Positions 43,428-52,486 are shown, counted from the first letter of the stretch. The stretch is DNA of 64,000 bases from Chryseobacterium fluminis (GCF_026314945.1 NZ_CP111121.1:4340001-4404000), one strand, 5' to 3'. Notes: a model not told the origin generated them from the sequence alone. Numbers and translations: made by a program.

Positions 43428-45110
43428 ATGAAAAAGGTATTATTAGCTGCTGTTTTTTTAGCTGGTTTCAGTTTTACTTCTGCTCAGGATGCACAGGCAA
43501 AAAATGGAAATCAGAATGAAAGTAAAGATTTGATGACTTGGTATCATAAAGATTTCTCAACGTCAAAAGTATATGGTGTCAATACGGAAAATGCATATAA
43601 ATATTTAGAATCCAAAGGTCTTAAACCTACTACTGTCGTGGTTGGAGTTTTAGACAGCGGCGTTCAGGTGGATCATCCGGGATTGGTGAAGAATATCTGG
43701 TCAAACCCAAACGAAGTTCCCGGAAATGGTAAAGATGATGATGGAAATGGGTACATTGATGATGTTCACGGATGGAACTTTATTGGTGGCAAAAATGGCG
43801 ATATTGATGTAGATAATATGGAAGTAACCAGAGTAGTTGCGAAATACAAACCCGTTTTTGAAGGAAATGATTCTACAAAAAACAAAGCCAATCAGGCGAA
43901 GATGCCTGAAGATTTTGCCATGTATATGAAGGCAAAAGAGCTTTTTGCTAAAAACAGTACAGAAGGCAGACAGGGTTTTCAGACCTATTCCATGATCGGT
44001 GAGCTCGTTCCCAATATGGTTAAACTTTTAGGAGGTAAACCCGTTACTGCTGAAACGATTGCGGCAATTAAAACTCCTACGGATCAGAGAGATGCTATTG
44101 CTCTCCAGGTACTGAAGGATTTCTCCCAAGCTCCGGAATTCAAAGGTAAATCTTCTGTTGAATTTGAAAAAGCAGCAAAGGATCTCGTAAAAGAGGCATT
44201 AGATGAATATGGGCCGAAGGCTAAGCAGTATGATCTGAACTTTGACCCCCGAAAAGAGATTGTAGGAGATAACTATGACGATTATTCTGAAAAAAATTAC
44301 GGAAACAATCATTACGAAGGCCCGGATGCTATGCACGGGACCCATGTGGCGGGGATCATTGCAGGCTCACCTCAGGGAAAAGAAGTGCAGTATGGTGTTG
44401 CTTCAAGGGTTGCAAAAATTATGTCTGTACGAACAGTTCCTAATGGGGATGAGAGAGATAAGGATGTAGCCAATGCCATCAGATATGCAGTCGATAACGG
44501 TGCTAAAGTTTTAAACATGAGCTTCGGTAAGCCGGTTTCGCCTGGTAAGAATGTAGTATGGGACGCGTTTAAATACGCCCAGGATAAAGGAGTGCTTCTG
44601 GTAAAAGCAGCAGGAAATGAAAATGAAGATGTGGCAGAACATACCGCTTATCCGACCAACTTCAAAAACGCTACAGATGAAACTCCTTTTGTGAATAATG
44701 TTTTGGTCGTTGGAGCAAGTACCAACGATAATGGAGCATTAAGAGCTGGTTTCTCAAACTTCAACAAGAAAATGGTTAATGTTTTCGCTCCCGGACAGGA
44801 AATTTACTCTACGGTTCCTCATAATGAGTATAGATACCTTCAGGGAACCTCTATGGCTTCTCCTGTAGTAGCCGGAGCTGCGGCTGTATTGCTGGCTTAT
44901 ATGCCGGGACTTACCCCTGCTCAGGTCATAGAATCATTAGTAAAATCCAGTAACGCAAGTACAGCCAACGGGTTTACCGATTTTTCCCAGGCCGGTGGTG
45001 TAATTGACCTTAAAAAAGCAGCAGAATATGCCTTTATCAACTTTTATAAAGGTAAAAGTACCAATGTGAAAAAGGCTGCGAAATCCGTAAAAAAGACTGT
45101 TAAAAAATAG
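43428..45110 (+). CDS. Secreted subtilisin-family (S8) serine protease
   Basis: This 560-residue protease has a signal peptide (FLAGFSFTSAQ). The catalytic triad is Asp in VGVLDSGVQVDHPG (about residue 75), His in MHGTHVAGIIAG (about 305) and Ser in GTSMASPVVAGAA (about 474). An insertion of more than 200 residues separates Asp and His, larger than in typical subtilisins. The C-terminus is Lys/Val-rich without an obvious sorting domain. It is probably periplasmic or outer-membrane associated. Confidence 0.92.
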   Translation: MKKVLLAAVFLAGFSFTSAQDAQAKNGNQNESKDLMTWYHKDFSTSKVYGVNTENAYKYLESKGLKPTTVVVGVLDSGVQVDHPGLVKNIWSNPNEVPGNGKDDDGNGYIDDVHGWNFIGGKNGDIDVDNMEVTRVVAKYKPVFEGNDSTKNKANQAKMPEDFAMYMKAKELFAKNSTEGRQGFQTYSMIGELVPNMVKLLGGKPVTAETIAAIKTPTDQRDAIALQVLKDFSQAPEFKGKSSVEFEKAAKDLVKEALDEYGPKAKQYDLNFDPRKEIVGDNYDDYSEKNYGNNHYEGPDAMHGTHVAGIIAGSPQGKEVQYGVASRVAKIMSVRTVPNGDERDKDVANAIRYAVDNGAKVLNMSFGKPVSPGKNVVWDAFKYAQDKGVLLVKAAGNENEDVAEHTAYPTNFKNATDETPFVNNVLVVGASTNDNGALRAGFSNFNKKMVNVFAPGQEIYSTVPHNEYRYLQGTSMASPVVAGAAAVLLAYMPGLTPAQVIESLVKSSNASTANGFTDFSQAGGVIDLKKAAEYAFINFYKGKSTNVKKAAKSVKKTVKK

Positions 45111-45144
45111 TTTAAATATCTGTTTTTAAGAGTATAATATAAAG

Positions 45145-45169
45145 AGTCCGGATTTTTCGGACTTTTTTT
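45145..45169 (+). terminator. Terminator of the subtilase gene
   Basis: The stem AGTCCG / CGGACT with a 7-nt loop is followed by T residues, 35 bases after the stop. Confidence 0.8.
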
Positions 45170-45237
45170 GTTTTTATTTATCAATTTGGCACGGTTTTTT
45201 GTAACTTTATTATAACAAAATAATAAACGATACAAAA

Positions 45238-45732
45238 ATGAAAAAGTTACTACTTGCAGGGTTGTTGGGGACATCACTTTTTGCAGTGTCTTGTTCCGGA
45301 GTAAAAAATGCTCAGACCGCACAGAATCAGAGATCAGAATTTCTTAAATTAAAAGGCGACTGGCAGATTGTGAGCGTTAATTACGAAAAAGGCTATAAAA
45401 TTAAACCCTTTGATGACGGAATCGATGCTCAGTGTTTTGTAGGAAGCCACTGGAGGCTGATACCTAACAACTGGAGCGGTGCGTATACTGTAAACGGAGG
45501 CGGAAACTGCGGCAGCGGATTTACCCAGCCTATCAAATTTGAAATAAAAGATGGAAGCACTTTTACATTCAAAAAAATTGCTGACGGTACCAAGGCGAAG
45601 CAGAATATTGCAGGATATACATTGAGTGTAACCAATCAGGCTACCGACCAGTTTTCACTGGAGCAGGATGTTCCTTTTGACGGAGGAAATGTAAGAGTTG
45701 TTTACAATTTCGAAAGAACAGGAATGAAATAA
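45238..45732 (+). CDS. Lipocalin-like lipoprotein
   Basis: This 164-residue protein has a lipoprotein signal (LFAVSC, Cys19). The rest, starting LKLKGDWQIVSVNYEKG, fits the lipocalin-like beta-barrel seen in Bacteroidota lipoproteins, with the typical GxW near the start of the barrel. Ligand unknown. The OmpA-like lipoprotein gene follows 20 bases downstream, so both are probably cotranscribed. Confidence 0.82.
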   Translation: MKKLLLAGLLGTSLFAVSCSGVKNAQTAQNQRSEFLKLKGDWQIVSVNYEKGYKIKPFDDGIDAQCFVGSHWRLIPNNWSGAYTVNGGGNCGSGFTQPIKFEIKDGSTFTFKKIADGTKAKQNIAGYTLSVTNQATDQFSLEQDVPFDGGNVRVVYNFERTGMK

Positions 45733-45752
45733 TTAACTTAAATAATAAAAAA

Positions 45753-46442
45753 ATGAAATTTAGCAAAACATATATAGGAGGTATTTTCTTGTCATCAGCT
45801 TTATTGCTGACAAGTTGTGAAGCTGTAAAGAATTCTAATCACCAGCAGAGAGGTACCGCTGTAGGAGCTGCTTCAGGAGCAGTTCTGGGAGGTATATTGG
45901 GTAACAATGTGGGTAAAGGAGGAAATGGCGCTCTTGGTGCTGTTTTAGGAGGCGTTATCGGTGGTGTTGCAGGTAATGTTATCGGTAACAAGATGGATAA
46001 GCAGGCTAAAGAGATCAAAGAAACACTTCCTGGAGCAGAGGTAGAGAGAGTAGGTGACGGTATTAAAATCACCCTTAATGAAAGTATTGTTAATTTTGAT
46101 TTTGACTCATCCAACTTAAGAGCAGCCTCAATCACTAATTTAGATAAACTTGCAGGCGTTCTTGCTAATAATCCTGATACCAATATCAATATCTATGGTC
46201 ATACAGACAGTAAAGGTGCAGATGATTATAATATGAAGCTTTCTGAAAGAAGAGCAAATGCCGTAAAATCTTATCTGGCTGGTAAAGGAATTGCTTCCAG
46301 CAGGTTATTTGCTAAAGGTGAAGGTGAAAGCATGCCGGTAGCATCTAATGATACCGAAGACGGTAGAGCTAAGAACAGAAGAGTGGAATTCGCTATTACA
46401 GCAAATGAAAAAATGATTAATGATGCCAAACAGGGGCAGTAA
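45753..46442 (+). CDS. OmpA-family lipoprotein with glycine zipper
   Basis: This 229-residue protein has a lipobox (LLLTSC, Cys22). Residues about 35-85 form a glycine-zipper segment (GAASGAVLGGILG, GAVLGGVIGGVAG). An OmpA C-terminal domain from about 105 binds peptidoglycan: NFDFDSSNL, IYGHTDSKG, LSERRANAVKSYL and NRRVEF. It would tether the outer membrane to the wall. It is followed by a strong terminator. Confidence 0.92.
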   Translation: MKFSKTYIGGIFLSSALLLTSCEAVKNSNHQQRGTAVGAASGAVLGGILGNNVGKGGNGALGAVLGGVIGGVAGNVIGNKMDKQAKEIKETLPGAEVERVGDGIKITLNESIVNFDFDSSNLRAASITNLDKLAGVLANNPDTNINIYGHTDSKGADDYNMKLSERRANAVKSYLAGKGIASSRLFAKGEGESMPVASNDTEDGRAKNRRVEFAITANEKMINDAKQGQ

Positions 46443-46467
46443 TTAATTAACATATAAATATTTTCGT

Positions 46468-46491
46468 AAATAACCGCTATTGCGGTTATTT
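46468..46491 (+). terminator. Terminator of the lipocalin-OmpA unit
   Basis: A perfect 10-bp stem (AAATAACCGC / GCGGTTATTT) with a TATT loop is followed by T residues. Confidence 0.85.
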
Positions 46492-46524
46492 TTGTATTTT
46501 TATGAAAGATATTTTTTTAATTCT

Positions 46525-46532
46525 TACTTTTG
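46525..46532 (+). promoter_or_regulatory. -7 element of the arabinose-donor operon
   Basis: TACTTTTG matches TAnnTTTG 18 bases before the ATG at 46550. Confidence 0.5.
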
Positions 46533-46549
46533 CATTTGAAACCACATAA

Positions 46550-47437
46550 ATGAAGAAATATTTTAAGCTGCTCCGCGTAGAGCAATGGGTAAAGAACCTT
46601 TTTGTCTTTGTTCCTCTGTTTTTTTCCGGCAATACCACCAATATTGATCTGCTTTCAAAAAGCATTTTTGCCTTTATCATTTTTTCACTGACAGCAAGTG
46701 TCGTTTATATTCTTAACGATTATAACGATATTGAAGCAGACCGGAAACATCCCGAAAAAAGAAGAAGACCCCTGGCCAGCGGGGCAATCTCAAAATCTAA
46801 AGCGATCGGAATCCTTATAGGACTGGTCATTCTGGATATAGCTCTGGTCTTCGTGGCACAGGCATACTTTCATCAGAGTTTGTGGAAATTTGCAACCATC
46901 ATTGCATTTTATTTTGTGATGAACCTTGCGTATACATTCAGACTGAAGCATGTACCTATTATTGATATTTCAATTATTGCCATAGGTTTTGTTTTGAGGG
47001 TATTGTCAGGAGGTTATATTACAGGCATCAGTATTTCTCAGTGGGCGATTCTCTTAACTTTCGTGCTGGCTCTGGTGCTGGCAATAGGCAAAAGAAGGGG
47101 AGAGCTGATTAATGCTCAGGTATCAGGTAAAACAAGAAAAGCACTCGACGGATATAATGTTCAGTTTGCCGATATTGCTCTTTCCATTTCCGTTACATTG
47201 GCCATTGTATGCTATCTGATGTTTACATTATCTCCGGAAGTTCAGGCAAGATTTCACGAAAGAGTTTTTTATACCGTAATTTTTGTGGTATTTGCCTTCT
47301 TAAGGTATCTGCAGCAGACCCTGGTTTATAACAGAACGGAGTCGCCGACAAAAATAGTCTATCGGGACCGATATATTCAGATCACCTTAATATTATGGGT
47401 TGCTGCATTTTTAATCCAAATTTATTTTAAAAAATGA
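46550..47437 (+). CDS. UbiA-type polyprenyl-phosphate phosphoribosyltransferase
   Basis: This 295-residue membrane protein of the UbiA superfamily resembles mycobacterial Rv3806c (decaprenyl-phosphate 5-phosphoribosyltransferase). Matching segments are LLRVEQWVKNLFVF at the N-terminus, NDYNDIEADRKHPEKRRRPLASG (the Asp-rich metal site), AYTFRLKH, LRVLSGG and LAIGKRRGEL. The enzyme would move phosphoribose from PRPP to a polyprenyl phosphate at the inner membrane. The next gene overlaps it by 4 bases (ATGA) and encodes the DprE1-like oxidase, which strongly supports this reading over a quinone-synthesis UbiA. Confidence 0.85.
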   Translation: MKKYFKLLRVEQWVKNLFVFVPLFFSGNTTNIDLLSKSIFAFIIFSLTASVVYILNDYNDIEADRKHPEKRRRPLASGAISKSKAIGILIGLVILDIALVFVAQAYFHQSLWKFATIIAFYFVMNLAYTFRLKHVPIIDISIIAIGFVLRVLSGGYITGISISQWAILLTFVLALVLAIGKRRGELINAQVSGKTRKALDGYNVQFADIALSISVTLAIVCYLMFTLSPEVQARFHERVFYTVIFVVFAFLRYLQQTLVYNRTESPTKIVYRDRYIQITLILWVAAFLIQIYFKK

Positions 47438-48750
47438 AGCCTAATTTTATACAAAAAGTCACCAATTGGGGCAACTTTCCTGTAGTGGAAAAAGAAATGA
47501 AGTCTGAGGACAGCTTCAGAAAAATAAAAGAATTTGTCCTAAACCATAATGAAGTGATCGCAAGAGGAAACGGAAGATGTTATGGCGATGCTTCATTGGG
47601 AGAACATATATTCTCAACAAAAAAATTAAATAAATTTATCAGTTTCGACCGTCTGAACGGGATCATAGAATGTGAATCAGGAGTCCTGCTTTCTGAAGTT
47701 CTGGAAATTTCAGTTCCTCAGGGATATTTCTTATACGTAACACCGGGGACAAAATTTGTTTCTGTAGGAGGTGCTATTGCTTCTGATGTCCATGGAAAGA
47801 ATCATCATGCAGAAGGCTGTTTTTCAGAATACGTCATTGAATTTAAATTAATGAATGAGAGCGGGGATATTATGACCTGTTCCAGAGAAGAAAATTCAGA
47901 TAAATTCTGGGCTACGATCGGCGGAATGGGATTGACGGGAATTATTCTTACTGCAAAATTTAAATTAAAAAATATTGAATCCGCCTATATCCGTCAGGAA
48001 AGCATTAAAGCGGAAAATCTTGATGAAATTTTCAGATTATTCGATGAAAGTGAAAGCTGGACCTATACCGTTGCATGGATCGATTGTCTCCAGAAAGGGA
48101 AAGATATCGGCAGAAGTATTCTGATGCGTGGAGAACATGCTTTCCAGCATGAATTACCTGATCACCTTAAAAAAAATCCGTTGAGGCTAAAAGGGAAATT
48201 TGAGCCTACCGTACCCTTTTACTTCCCGAATTTTGTCCTGAATTCATTAACGGTCAAGATCTTTAACCTTTTGTATTATAAAAAACAGGCCAAAAAAGAA
48301 GTTAAAAATTTTATTGATTACGAGACCTTTTTTTATCCCCTGGATGCCGTTCACGAATGGAACAGAATCTACGGAAAATCAGGGTTTATCCAGTATCAGA
48401 TGGTGATTCCCAAAGAAACTGGAAAAGAAGGAATGAAGAAAATCCTGGAAACGATTGCGCATAGTGGGAACGGATCCTTCCTGGCCGTACTGAAGCTTTT
48501 CGGGAAAAATAATCCGCAGGCTTATAATTCCTTTCCGGTTGAGGGCTATACGCTGGCCCTTGATTTTAAAGTGAATTCAAAGCTCAAAAAACTGGTCGAT
48601 AAGCTTGACGAAATTGTTCAGGAATTTGGAGGAAGAATTTACCTTACCAAAGACAGCATGAGCAGATCTTCATTAACCAATTATCTTAAGAATATCCAGA
48701 ACCCAAAATTTGTGTCCCTACAGCACAAAAGAATTATAAATAATAACTAA
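47434..48750 (+). CDS. dprE1: DprE1-like decaprenylphosphoryl-ribose oxidase
   Basis: This 438-residue FAD-binding oxidoreductase would oxidise the 2'-hydroxyl of polyprenyl-phosphoryl-ribose, the first half of its epimerisation to arabinose. The FAD domain shows ARGNGRCYGDASLG (residues 43-56) and SVGGAIASDVHGKNHHAEG (110-128). The C-terminal part aligns with mycobacterial DprE1 (VLKLFGKNNP; GGRIYLTKDS, Lys406 matching the catalytic Lys418). At the position of Cys387, the covalent target of benzothiazinones, the aligned segment reads GYTLALD, placing Ala375 there. It overlaps the upstream gene by 4 bases and precedes dprE2 by 6. Confidence 0.87.
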   Translation: MKPNFIQKVTNWGNFPVVEKEMKSEDSFRKIKEFVLNHNEVIARGNGRCYGDASLGEHIFSTKKLNKFISFDRLNGIIECESGVLLSEVLEISVPQGYFLYVTPGTKFVSVGGAIASDVHGKNHHAEGCFSEYVIEFKLMNESGDIMTCSREENSDKFWATIGGMGLTGIILTAKFKLKNIESAYIRQESIKAENLDEIFRLFDESESWTYTVAWIDCLQKGKDIGRSILMRGEHAFQHELPDHLKKNPLRLKGKFEPTVPFYFPNFVLNSLTVKIFNLLYYKKQAKKEVKNFIDYETFFYPLDAVHEWNRIYGKSGFIQYQMVIPKETGKEGMKKILETIAHSGNGSFLAVLKLFGKNNPQAYNSFPVEGYTLALDFKVNSKLKKLVDKLDEIVQEFGGRIYLTKDSMSRSSLTNYLKNIQNPKFVSLQHKRIINNN

Positions 48751-48756
48751 ACATAA

Positions 48757-49482
48757 ATGATCGTTTTAGGAAGTACATCGGAAGTAGCACAGGCTTTTGT
48801 GGAAAAGGCACTGCAGGAAGGAGAAAAGTTTGAGAAAATCTATCTTTTTACCTCTAATAAAGAAACTGCCGAAAGGTTTGCAAGACATATTGATGTGAAG
48901 TTTGTTCAGCAATCTGAAATCATTGAGCTTGATCTTACCAGAGAAATTGATTATACTACATTTGATAATATCAATTCAAATGTATTGTTTTGCGCTACGG
49001 GATATTTGGGCGAAGGCACAGAAGAAGGACTGTATGACAATAAAAATACAGAAAAAATCATACATATCAATTACTCAAAGTTAGTCCCTGTCATGAACTA
49101 TTTTGCTCAGAAATTTGAAAGCAGAAGATCGGGGACCATTATCGGATTGTCATCCGTGGCAGGAGACAGAGGAAGGCAGAGCAATTTTATTTACGGAAGT
49201 GCAAAAGCTGCTTTTACCGCTTACCTGAGTGGGTTAAGGAATTATCTGTTTGATAAGAAAGTTCACGTACTTACGATAAAACCGGGATTTATGGCAACCA
49301 AAATGACAGAAGGCCTGCCTTTAAATCCTAAATTGACAGCTACGCCTAAACAGGCCGCCACCTGTATATATAAAGCCTATAAAAAGCAGAAGAACGTGGC
49401 TTATGTATTGCCAATCTGGGCGGTCATTATGATGATTATCAGAAATATTCCTGAATTTATATTCAAGAAGCTGAAACTGTAA
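48757..49482 (+). CDS. dprE2: DprE2-like keto-ribose reductase (SDR)
   Basis: This 241-residue SDR would reduce the 2'-keto intermediate to polyprenyl-phosphoryl-arabinose with NAD(P)H. It resembles mycobacterial DprE2: VLGSTSEVAQAF (cofactor loop), LSSVAGDRGRQSNFIYGSAKAAF with catalytic Ser, Tyr and Lys, VLTIKPGFMATKM, and the hydrophobic C-terminal tail (MMIIRNIPEFIFKKL) that probably contacts the membrane. Its position after dprE1 makes the assignment secure among SDRs. Confidence 0.87.
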   Translation: MIVLGSTSEVAQAFVEKALQEGEKFEKIYLFTSNKETAERFARHIDVKFVQQSEIIELDLTREIDYTTFDNINSNVLFCATGYLGEGTEEGLYDNKNTEKIIHINYSKLVPVMNYFAQKFESRRSGTIIGLSSVAGDRGRQSNFIYGSAKAAFTAYLSGLRNYLFDKKVHVLTIKPGFMATKMTEGLPLNPKLTATPKQAATCIYKAYKKQKNVAYVLPIWAVIMMIIRNIPEFIFKKLKL

Positions 49483-49593
49483 TCGTCTTAATATGATAGT
49501 AGATGTACACGAAGGATTTGTTAACTTTCTGTTAGTAATCAAATATTCACGATACGTTTGCGTTAAAGAATAATTAAAATTAAAAAAAATCCA

Positions 49594-50181
49594 ATGAAAA
49601 AACTGTATTGTTTTGATTTTGACGGAACCTTAACTTACAAAGATACCATGTTCATGTATCTTAAATTTTACAATCCCACCAAATTCCGACTGCAGTTTTT
49701 GAAACATATCCCGCTTTTTATTTTATTGAAATTGAAACTTGCAGAAACAGAAAAGGTAAAAAAAAGTTTTATCGGATCTATTCTTAAAGGACAGACCCGG
49801 GAAAAAATCGAAAAAAGATCCCAGCAGTTTTTCGAACATTACTATCCCGGGATAGTACGCGAAAATGCCCTGGATTTTATTAATAATATTGATAGAGATA
49901 ATACGCAAAGTCTATTGGTAACTGCTTCTCTTGATATCTGGGCGAGACCTTTTGCTGAAGCCTTTGAAATGCAGTTGGTAGCCACGCGTGCGGAATTTAA
50001 AAATGGGGTTTTTACCGGAAACTTTATCGGTAAAAACTGTAACGGACAGGAGAAGCTGGAGCGGATTAAATCAGAAATTATCAATAGTAAATACGACAAA
50101 ATCATTGCTTTCGGAGATACTTCCGGAGACAGGCCAATGTTGAAATGGGCAAATGAAGGTCATTATCAATTTTTTCACTAA
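49594..50181 (+). CDS. HAD-IB phosphatase of the arabinose-donor operon
   Basis: This 195-residue HAD-superfamily phosphatase has FDFDGTLTYKDTM at residues 7-19 (nucleophile Asp8), TASLDIW (motif II) and FGDTSGDRPML (motif IV), giving the SerB-like subfamily IB. In the proposed pathway a phosphatase must remove the 5'-phosphate from polyprenyl-phosphoryl-5-phosphoribose; actinobacteria are thought to use a PAP2-type enzyme, so this gene could fill that step. That role is inferred from position, 111 bases after dprE2. Confidence 0.8.
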   Translation: MKKLYCFDFDGTLTYKDTMFMYLKFYNPTKFRLQFLKHIPLFILLKLKLAETEKVKKSFIGSILKGQTREKIEKRSQQFFEHYYPGIVRENALDFINNIDRDNTQSLLVTASLDIWARPFAEAFEMQLVATRAEFKNGVFTGNFIGKNCNGQEKLERIKSEIINSKYDKIIAFGDTSGDRPMLKWANEGHYQFFH

Positions 50182-50204
50182 TTTTGAGTGTAAAAAATGT
50201 AAAA

Positions 50205-50669
50205 ATGAAAAGACTGCTTATTTTGTGCTCGGCAACAATTATCAGCTGTACGAGTACTCGGGCTCAAAAATCATCAGAGATGCAGAATAACGCGAAAATT
50301 ATTGTTTCCGAATCACAGGGTGGTGCGGAAAGTGTTGGTTTCAGGATTATTACAAATAATCAGGATTTTCAAAAAGCAATCCGAGGAAATTCAATAATGG
50401 TTGATATGGGAACCGGAACGGATAATTCCCGATATAATTTTCCTAATGATAAAAAAGTGGTTTTATATAATTTGGGAATGTTCAGATCAGGAGATCATAG
50501 AATTTCAGAGATTAAATCTGTTTCCGTGAAAAATGATATTCTGTATGTTGAGGTTCCATATGTAGAACACGGTGGAATGGAAATTCAGGTGATTTCTAAT
50601 CCATATATTATTTTTACAGTTCCTTCAGATTACCAATTCAGTTCCGTAGAATTAAAATATTCAAAATAA
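50205..50669 (+). CDS. Lipoprotein, possibly PrcB-like
   Basis: This 154-residue protein has a lipoprotein signal (MKRLLILCSATIISC, Cys15). The mature part is beta-rich, with KKVVLYNLGMFRSGDHRISEI and ending in YIIFTVPSDYQFSSVEL. This faintly recalls the PrcB C-terminal domain, but the match is weak. The start is the ATG at 50205. The cysteine desulfurase ATG follows the stop by one base. Confidence 0.65.
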   Translation: MKRLLILCSATIISCTSTRAQKSSEMQNNAKIIVSESQGGAESVGFRIITNNQDFQKAIRGNSIMVDMGTGTDNSRYNFPNDKKVVLYNLGMFRSGDHRISEIKSVSVKNDILYVEVPYVEHGGMEIQVISNPYIIFTVPSDYQFSSVELKYSK

Positions 50670-50670
50670 A

Positions 50671-51846
50671 ATGAATAAAATATATTTAGATAACGCTGCA
50701 ACTACGCCTATTTCAGAAGAAGTTATCGATGCCATGGTAAGTATCATGAAAATAAATTTCGGAAATCCTTCTTCCACACACAGCTTCGGTCAGGAAGCTA
50801 AGATTCTTATTGAAAATGTAAGAAGGCAGGTTGCTGATTATCTACACGTAACTCCTGCTGAGATTATTTTTACATCATGCGGTACGGAGTCCAATAATAT
50901 GATTATCAAATCCAGTGTCGAACATCTTGGAGTAGAGACGATCATCAGTTCCCCGTTAGAACATAAATGTGTTTCTGAGAGTATTCTTGATATGAAGAAC
51001 AGAAAAGGGGTGGAAGTTAATTATATCCGTCCTACAGAGAAAGGGGATATTGATTTAAATAAACTGGAGGAATTATTAAAATCTTCCGATAAGAAGACAT
51101 TGGTAAGTTTAATGCATGCCAATAATGAGATTGGTAACATTGTCGATATTAAAAAGATTGCAGAACTATGCAAGGCCAATAATGCACTTTTCCATTCTGA
51201 TACCGTTCAGACAATGGCCCACATGAATCTTGATCTGTCAGATATTCAGGTTGATTTCGCCTCATGCAGTGCTCATAAGTTTCACGGTCCGAAAGGAGTG
51301 GGTTTTGCCTTTATCAGAAAATCAAGTGGGTTAAGAGGAATCATCACAGGGGGACCTCAGGAAAGAAGCCTGAGAGCAGGAACTGAAAATGTGGCAGGAA
51401 TTGTGGGATTGGGAAAAGCCCTGGAACTTTCTTTACAAAACATGGAAGCGTACACTCATCACATGCAGGAAATTAAAAATTATACTGTTGAGAGACTGTA
51501 TGCTGAAATTCCAGGAATTAAATTCAACGGCAGAAGTGCTGAAAACGAAAACAGTCTCTACACGGTATTAAGTGCCCTATTACCCTATAAAAATCCGTTA
51601 ATTGGACTTCAGCTGGATATGAAAGGAATTGCCATCTCTCAGGGGAGCGCATGCTCATCAGGAGCTTCGAAACCTTCTATGGTCATGATGATGGTTCTGT
51701 CCGAAGAAGAGATGGACCACTGTACGCCGCTTCGTATTTCTTTCAGTCATATGACCACTAAAGAAGACATTGACCAATTGGTAAGCGCTCTAAAAGAAAT
51801 CTCCCGTGATTTTATCATAGAAAATACAAATGTTGAACATAGATAA
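50671..51846 (+). CDS. Cysteine desulfurase (NifS/IscS class)
   Basis: This 391-residue PLP enzyme removes sulfur from cysteine for Fe-S cluster or thiolation pathways. It begins MNKIYLDNAATTPI, has the PLP Lys in SCSAHKFHGPKG (near residue 203), and the active-site Cys in SQGSACSSGASKPS (near 327). No SufE or IscU gene is adjacent, so its acceptor is unknown. The start is one base after the upstream lipoprotein stop. Confidence 0.92.
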   Translation: MNKIYLDNAATTPISEEVIDAMVSIMKINFGNPSSTHSFGQEAKILIENVRRQVADYLHVTPAEIIFTSCGTESNNMIIKSSVEHLGVETIISSPLEHKCVSESILDMKNRKGVEVNYIRPTEKGDIDLNKLEELLKSSDKKTLVSLMHANNEIGNIVDIKKIAELCKANNALFHSDTVQTMAHMNLDLSDIQVDFASCSAHKFHGPKGVGFAFIRKSSGLRGIITGGPQERSLRAGTENVAGIVGLGKALELSLQNMEAYTHHMQEIKNYTVERLYAEIPGIKFNGRSAENENSLYTVLSALLPYKNPLIGLQLDMKGIAISQGSACSSGASKPSMVMMMVLSEEEMDHCTPLRISFSHMTTKEDIDQLVSALKEISRDFIIENTNVEHR

Positions 51847-51931
51847 CCATATTACTTAAATGGCGTAATTTTGGGTATTCTATTAAGGAGGAAAATAAGA
51901 ATATAATATTAATTTAAATAAAAGAAACAAA

Positions 51932-52246
51932 ATGGCTTTAGAAATTACAGATAGCTCATTTCAGGAGGTTTTAAAATCAGACAAACCGGTATTGGTAGAC
52001 TTTTGGGCAGTATGGTGCGGACCTTGCAGAACATTGGGACCTATCATTGAAGAAGTTGCTACTGACTTTGAAGGAAAAGCGGTAGTTGGAAAAGTAGATG
52101 TAGACAACAATCAGGAAATTTCTATGCAATATGGTATCAGAAACATTCCTACGGTTCTAATTTTTAAGGGCGGTGAGGTTGTTGATAAGATTGTTGGAGT
52201 AGCTCCAAAAGAAGTGATCGCAGAGAAATTAAGCGCACACTTATAA
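51932..52246 (+). CDS. trxA: Thioredoxin
   Basis: This 104-residue thioredoxin has the active site WCGPC (Cys29, Cys32) and the cis-Pro segment RNIPTVLIFKGGEVV. Length and motifs are those of standard cytoplasmic TrxA. A terminator follows at once, and then the tRNA-Asp array. Confidence 0.95.
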   Translation: MALEITDSSFQEVLKSDKPVLVDFWAVWCGPCRTLGPIIEEVATDFEGKAVVGKVDVDNNQEISMQYGIRNIPTVLIFKGGEVVDKIVGVAPKEVIAEKLSAHL

Positions 52247-52264
52247 AAATAATAAATGTGATAA

Positions 52265-52298
52265 TGAAGGCCTTCCGGTTTTGGAAGGCTTTTTTTTA
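52265..52298 (+). terminator. Terminator of trxA
   Basis: The stem GCCTTCC / GGAAGGC with a short loop is followed by eight T residues. Confidence 0.85.
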
Positions 52299-52306
52299 AT
52301 AAATAA

Positions 52307-52337
52307 TTTGCATGTGAAGAAAAAAGTCGTACTTTTG
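52307..52337 (+). promoter_or_regulatory. Promoter of the tRNA-Asp array
   Basis: TTTG at 52307-52310 and TACTTTTG at 52330-52337, 19 bases apart, match the Bacteroidota -33/-7 consensus. The first tRNA starts 44 bases after the -7 element. Confidence 0.7.
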
Positions 52338-52380
52338 CAATCACAAAAAAGAAACAACGTTCTTTAAATAAAACAAAATT

Positions 52381-52454
52381 GATCCGGTAGTTCAGCTGGT
52401 TAGAATGCCGCCCTGTCACGGCGGAGGTCGCGGGTTCGAGTCCCGTCCGGATCG
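52381..52454 (+). tRNA. tRNA-Asp (GTC), copy 1
   Basis: A complete 74-nt cloverleaf with acceptor GATCCGG / CCGGATC, anticodon GTC in CTGTCAC, T-arm GGGTTCGAGTCCC and discriminator G. It is the first of four identical genes. Confidence 0.96.
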
Positions 52455-52486
52455 CATAAGTTTTTCAATTTACTTCAAAAAAATTA

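Noticed and set aside
45839..46189. 116-codon minus-strand frame
   Set aside because: It is antisense to the glycine-zipper and OmpA gene, whose codon pattern opens the opposite strand.
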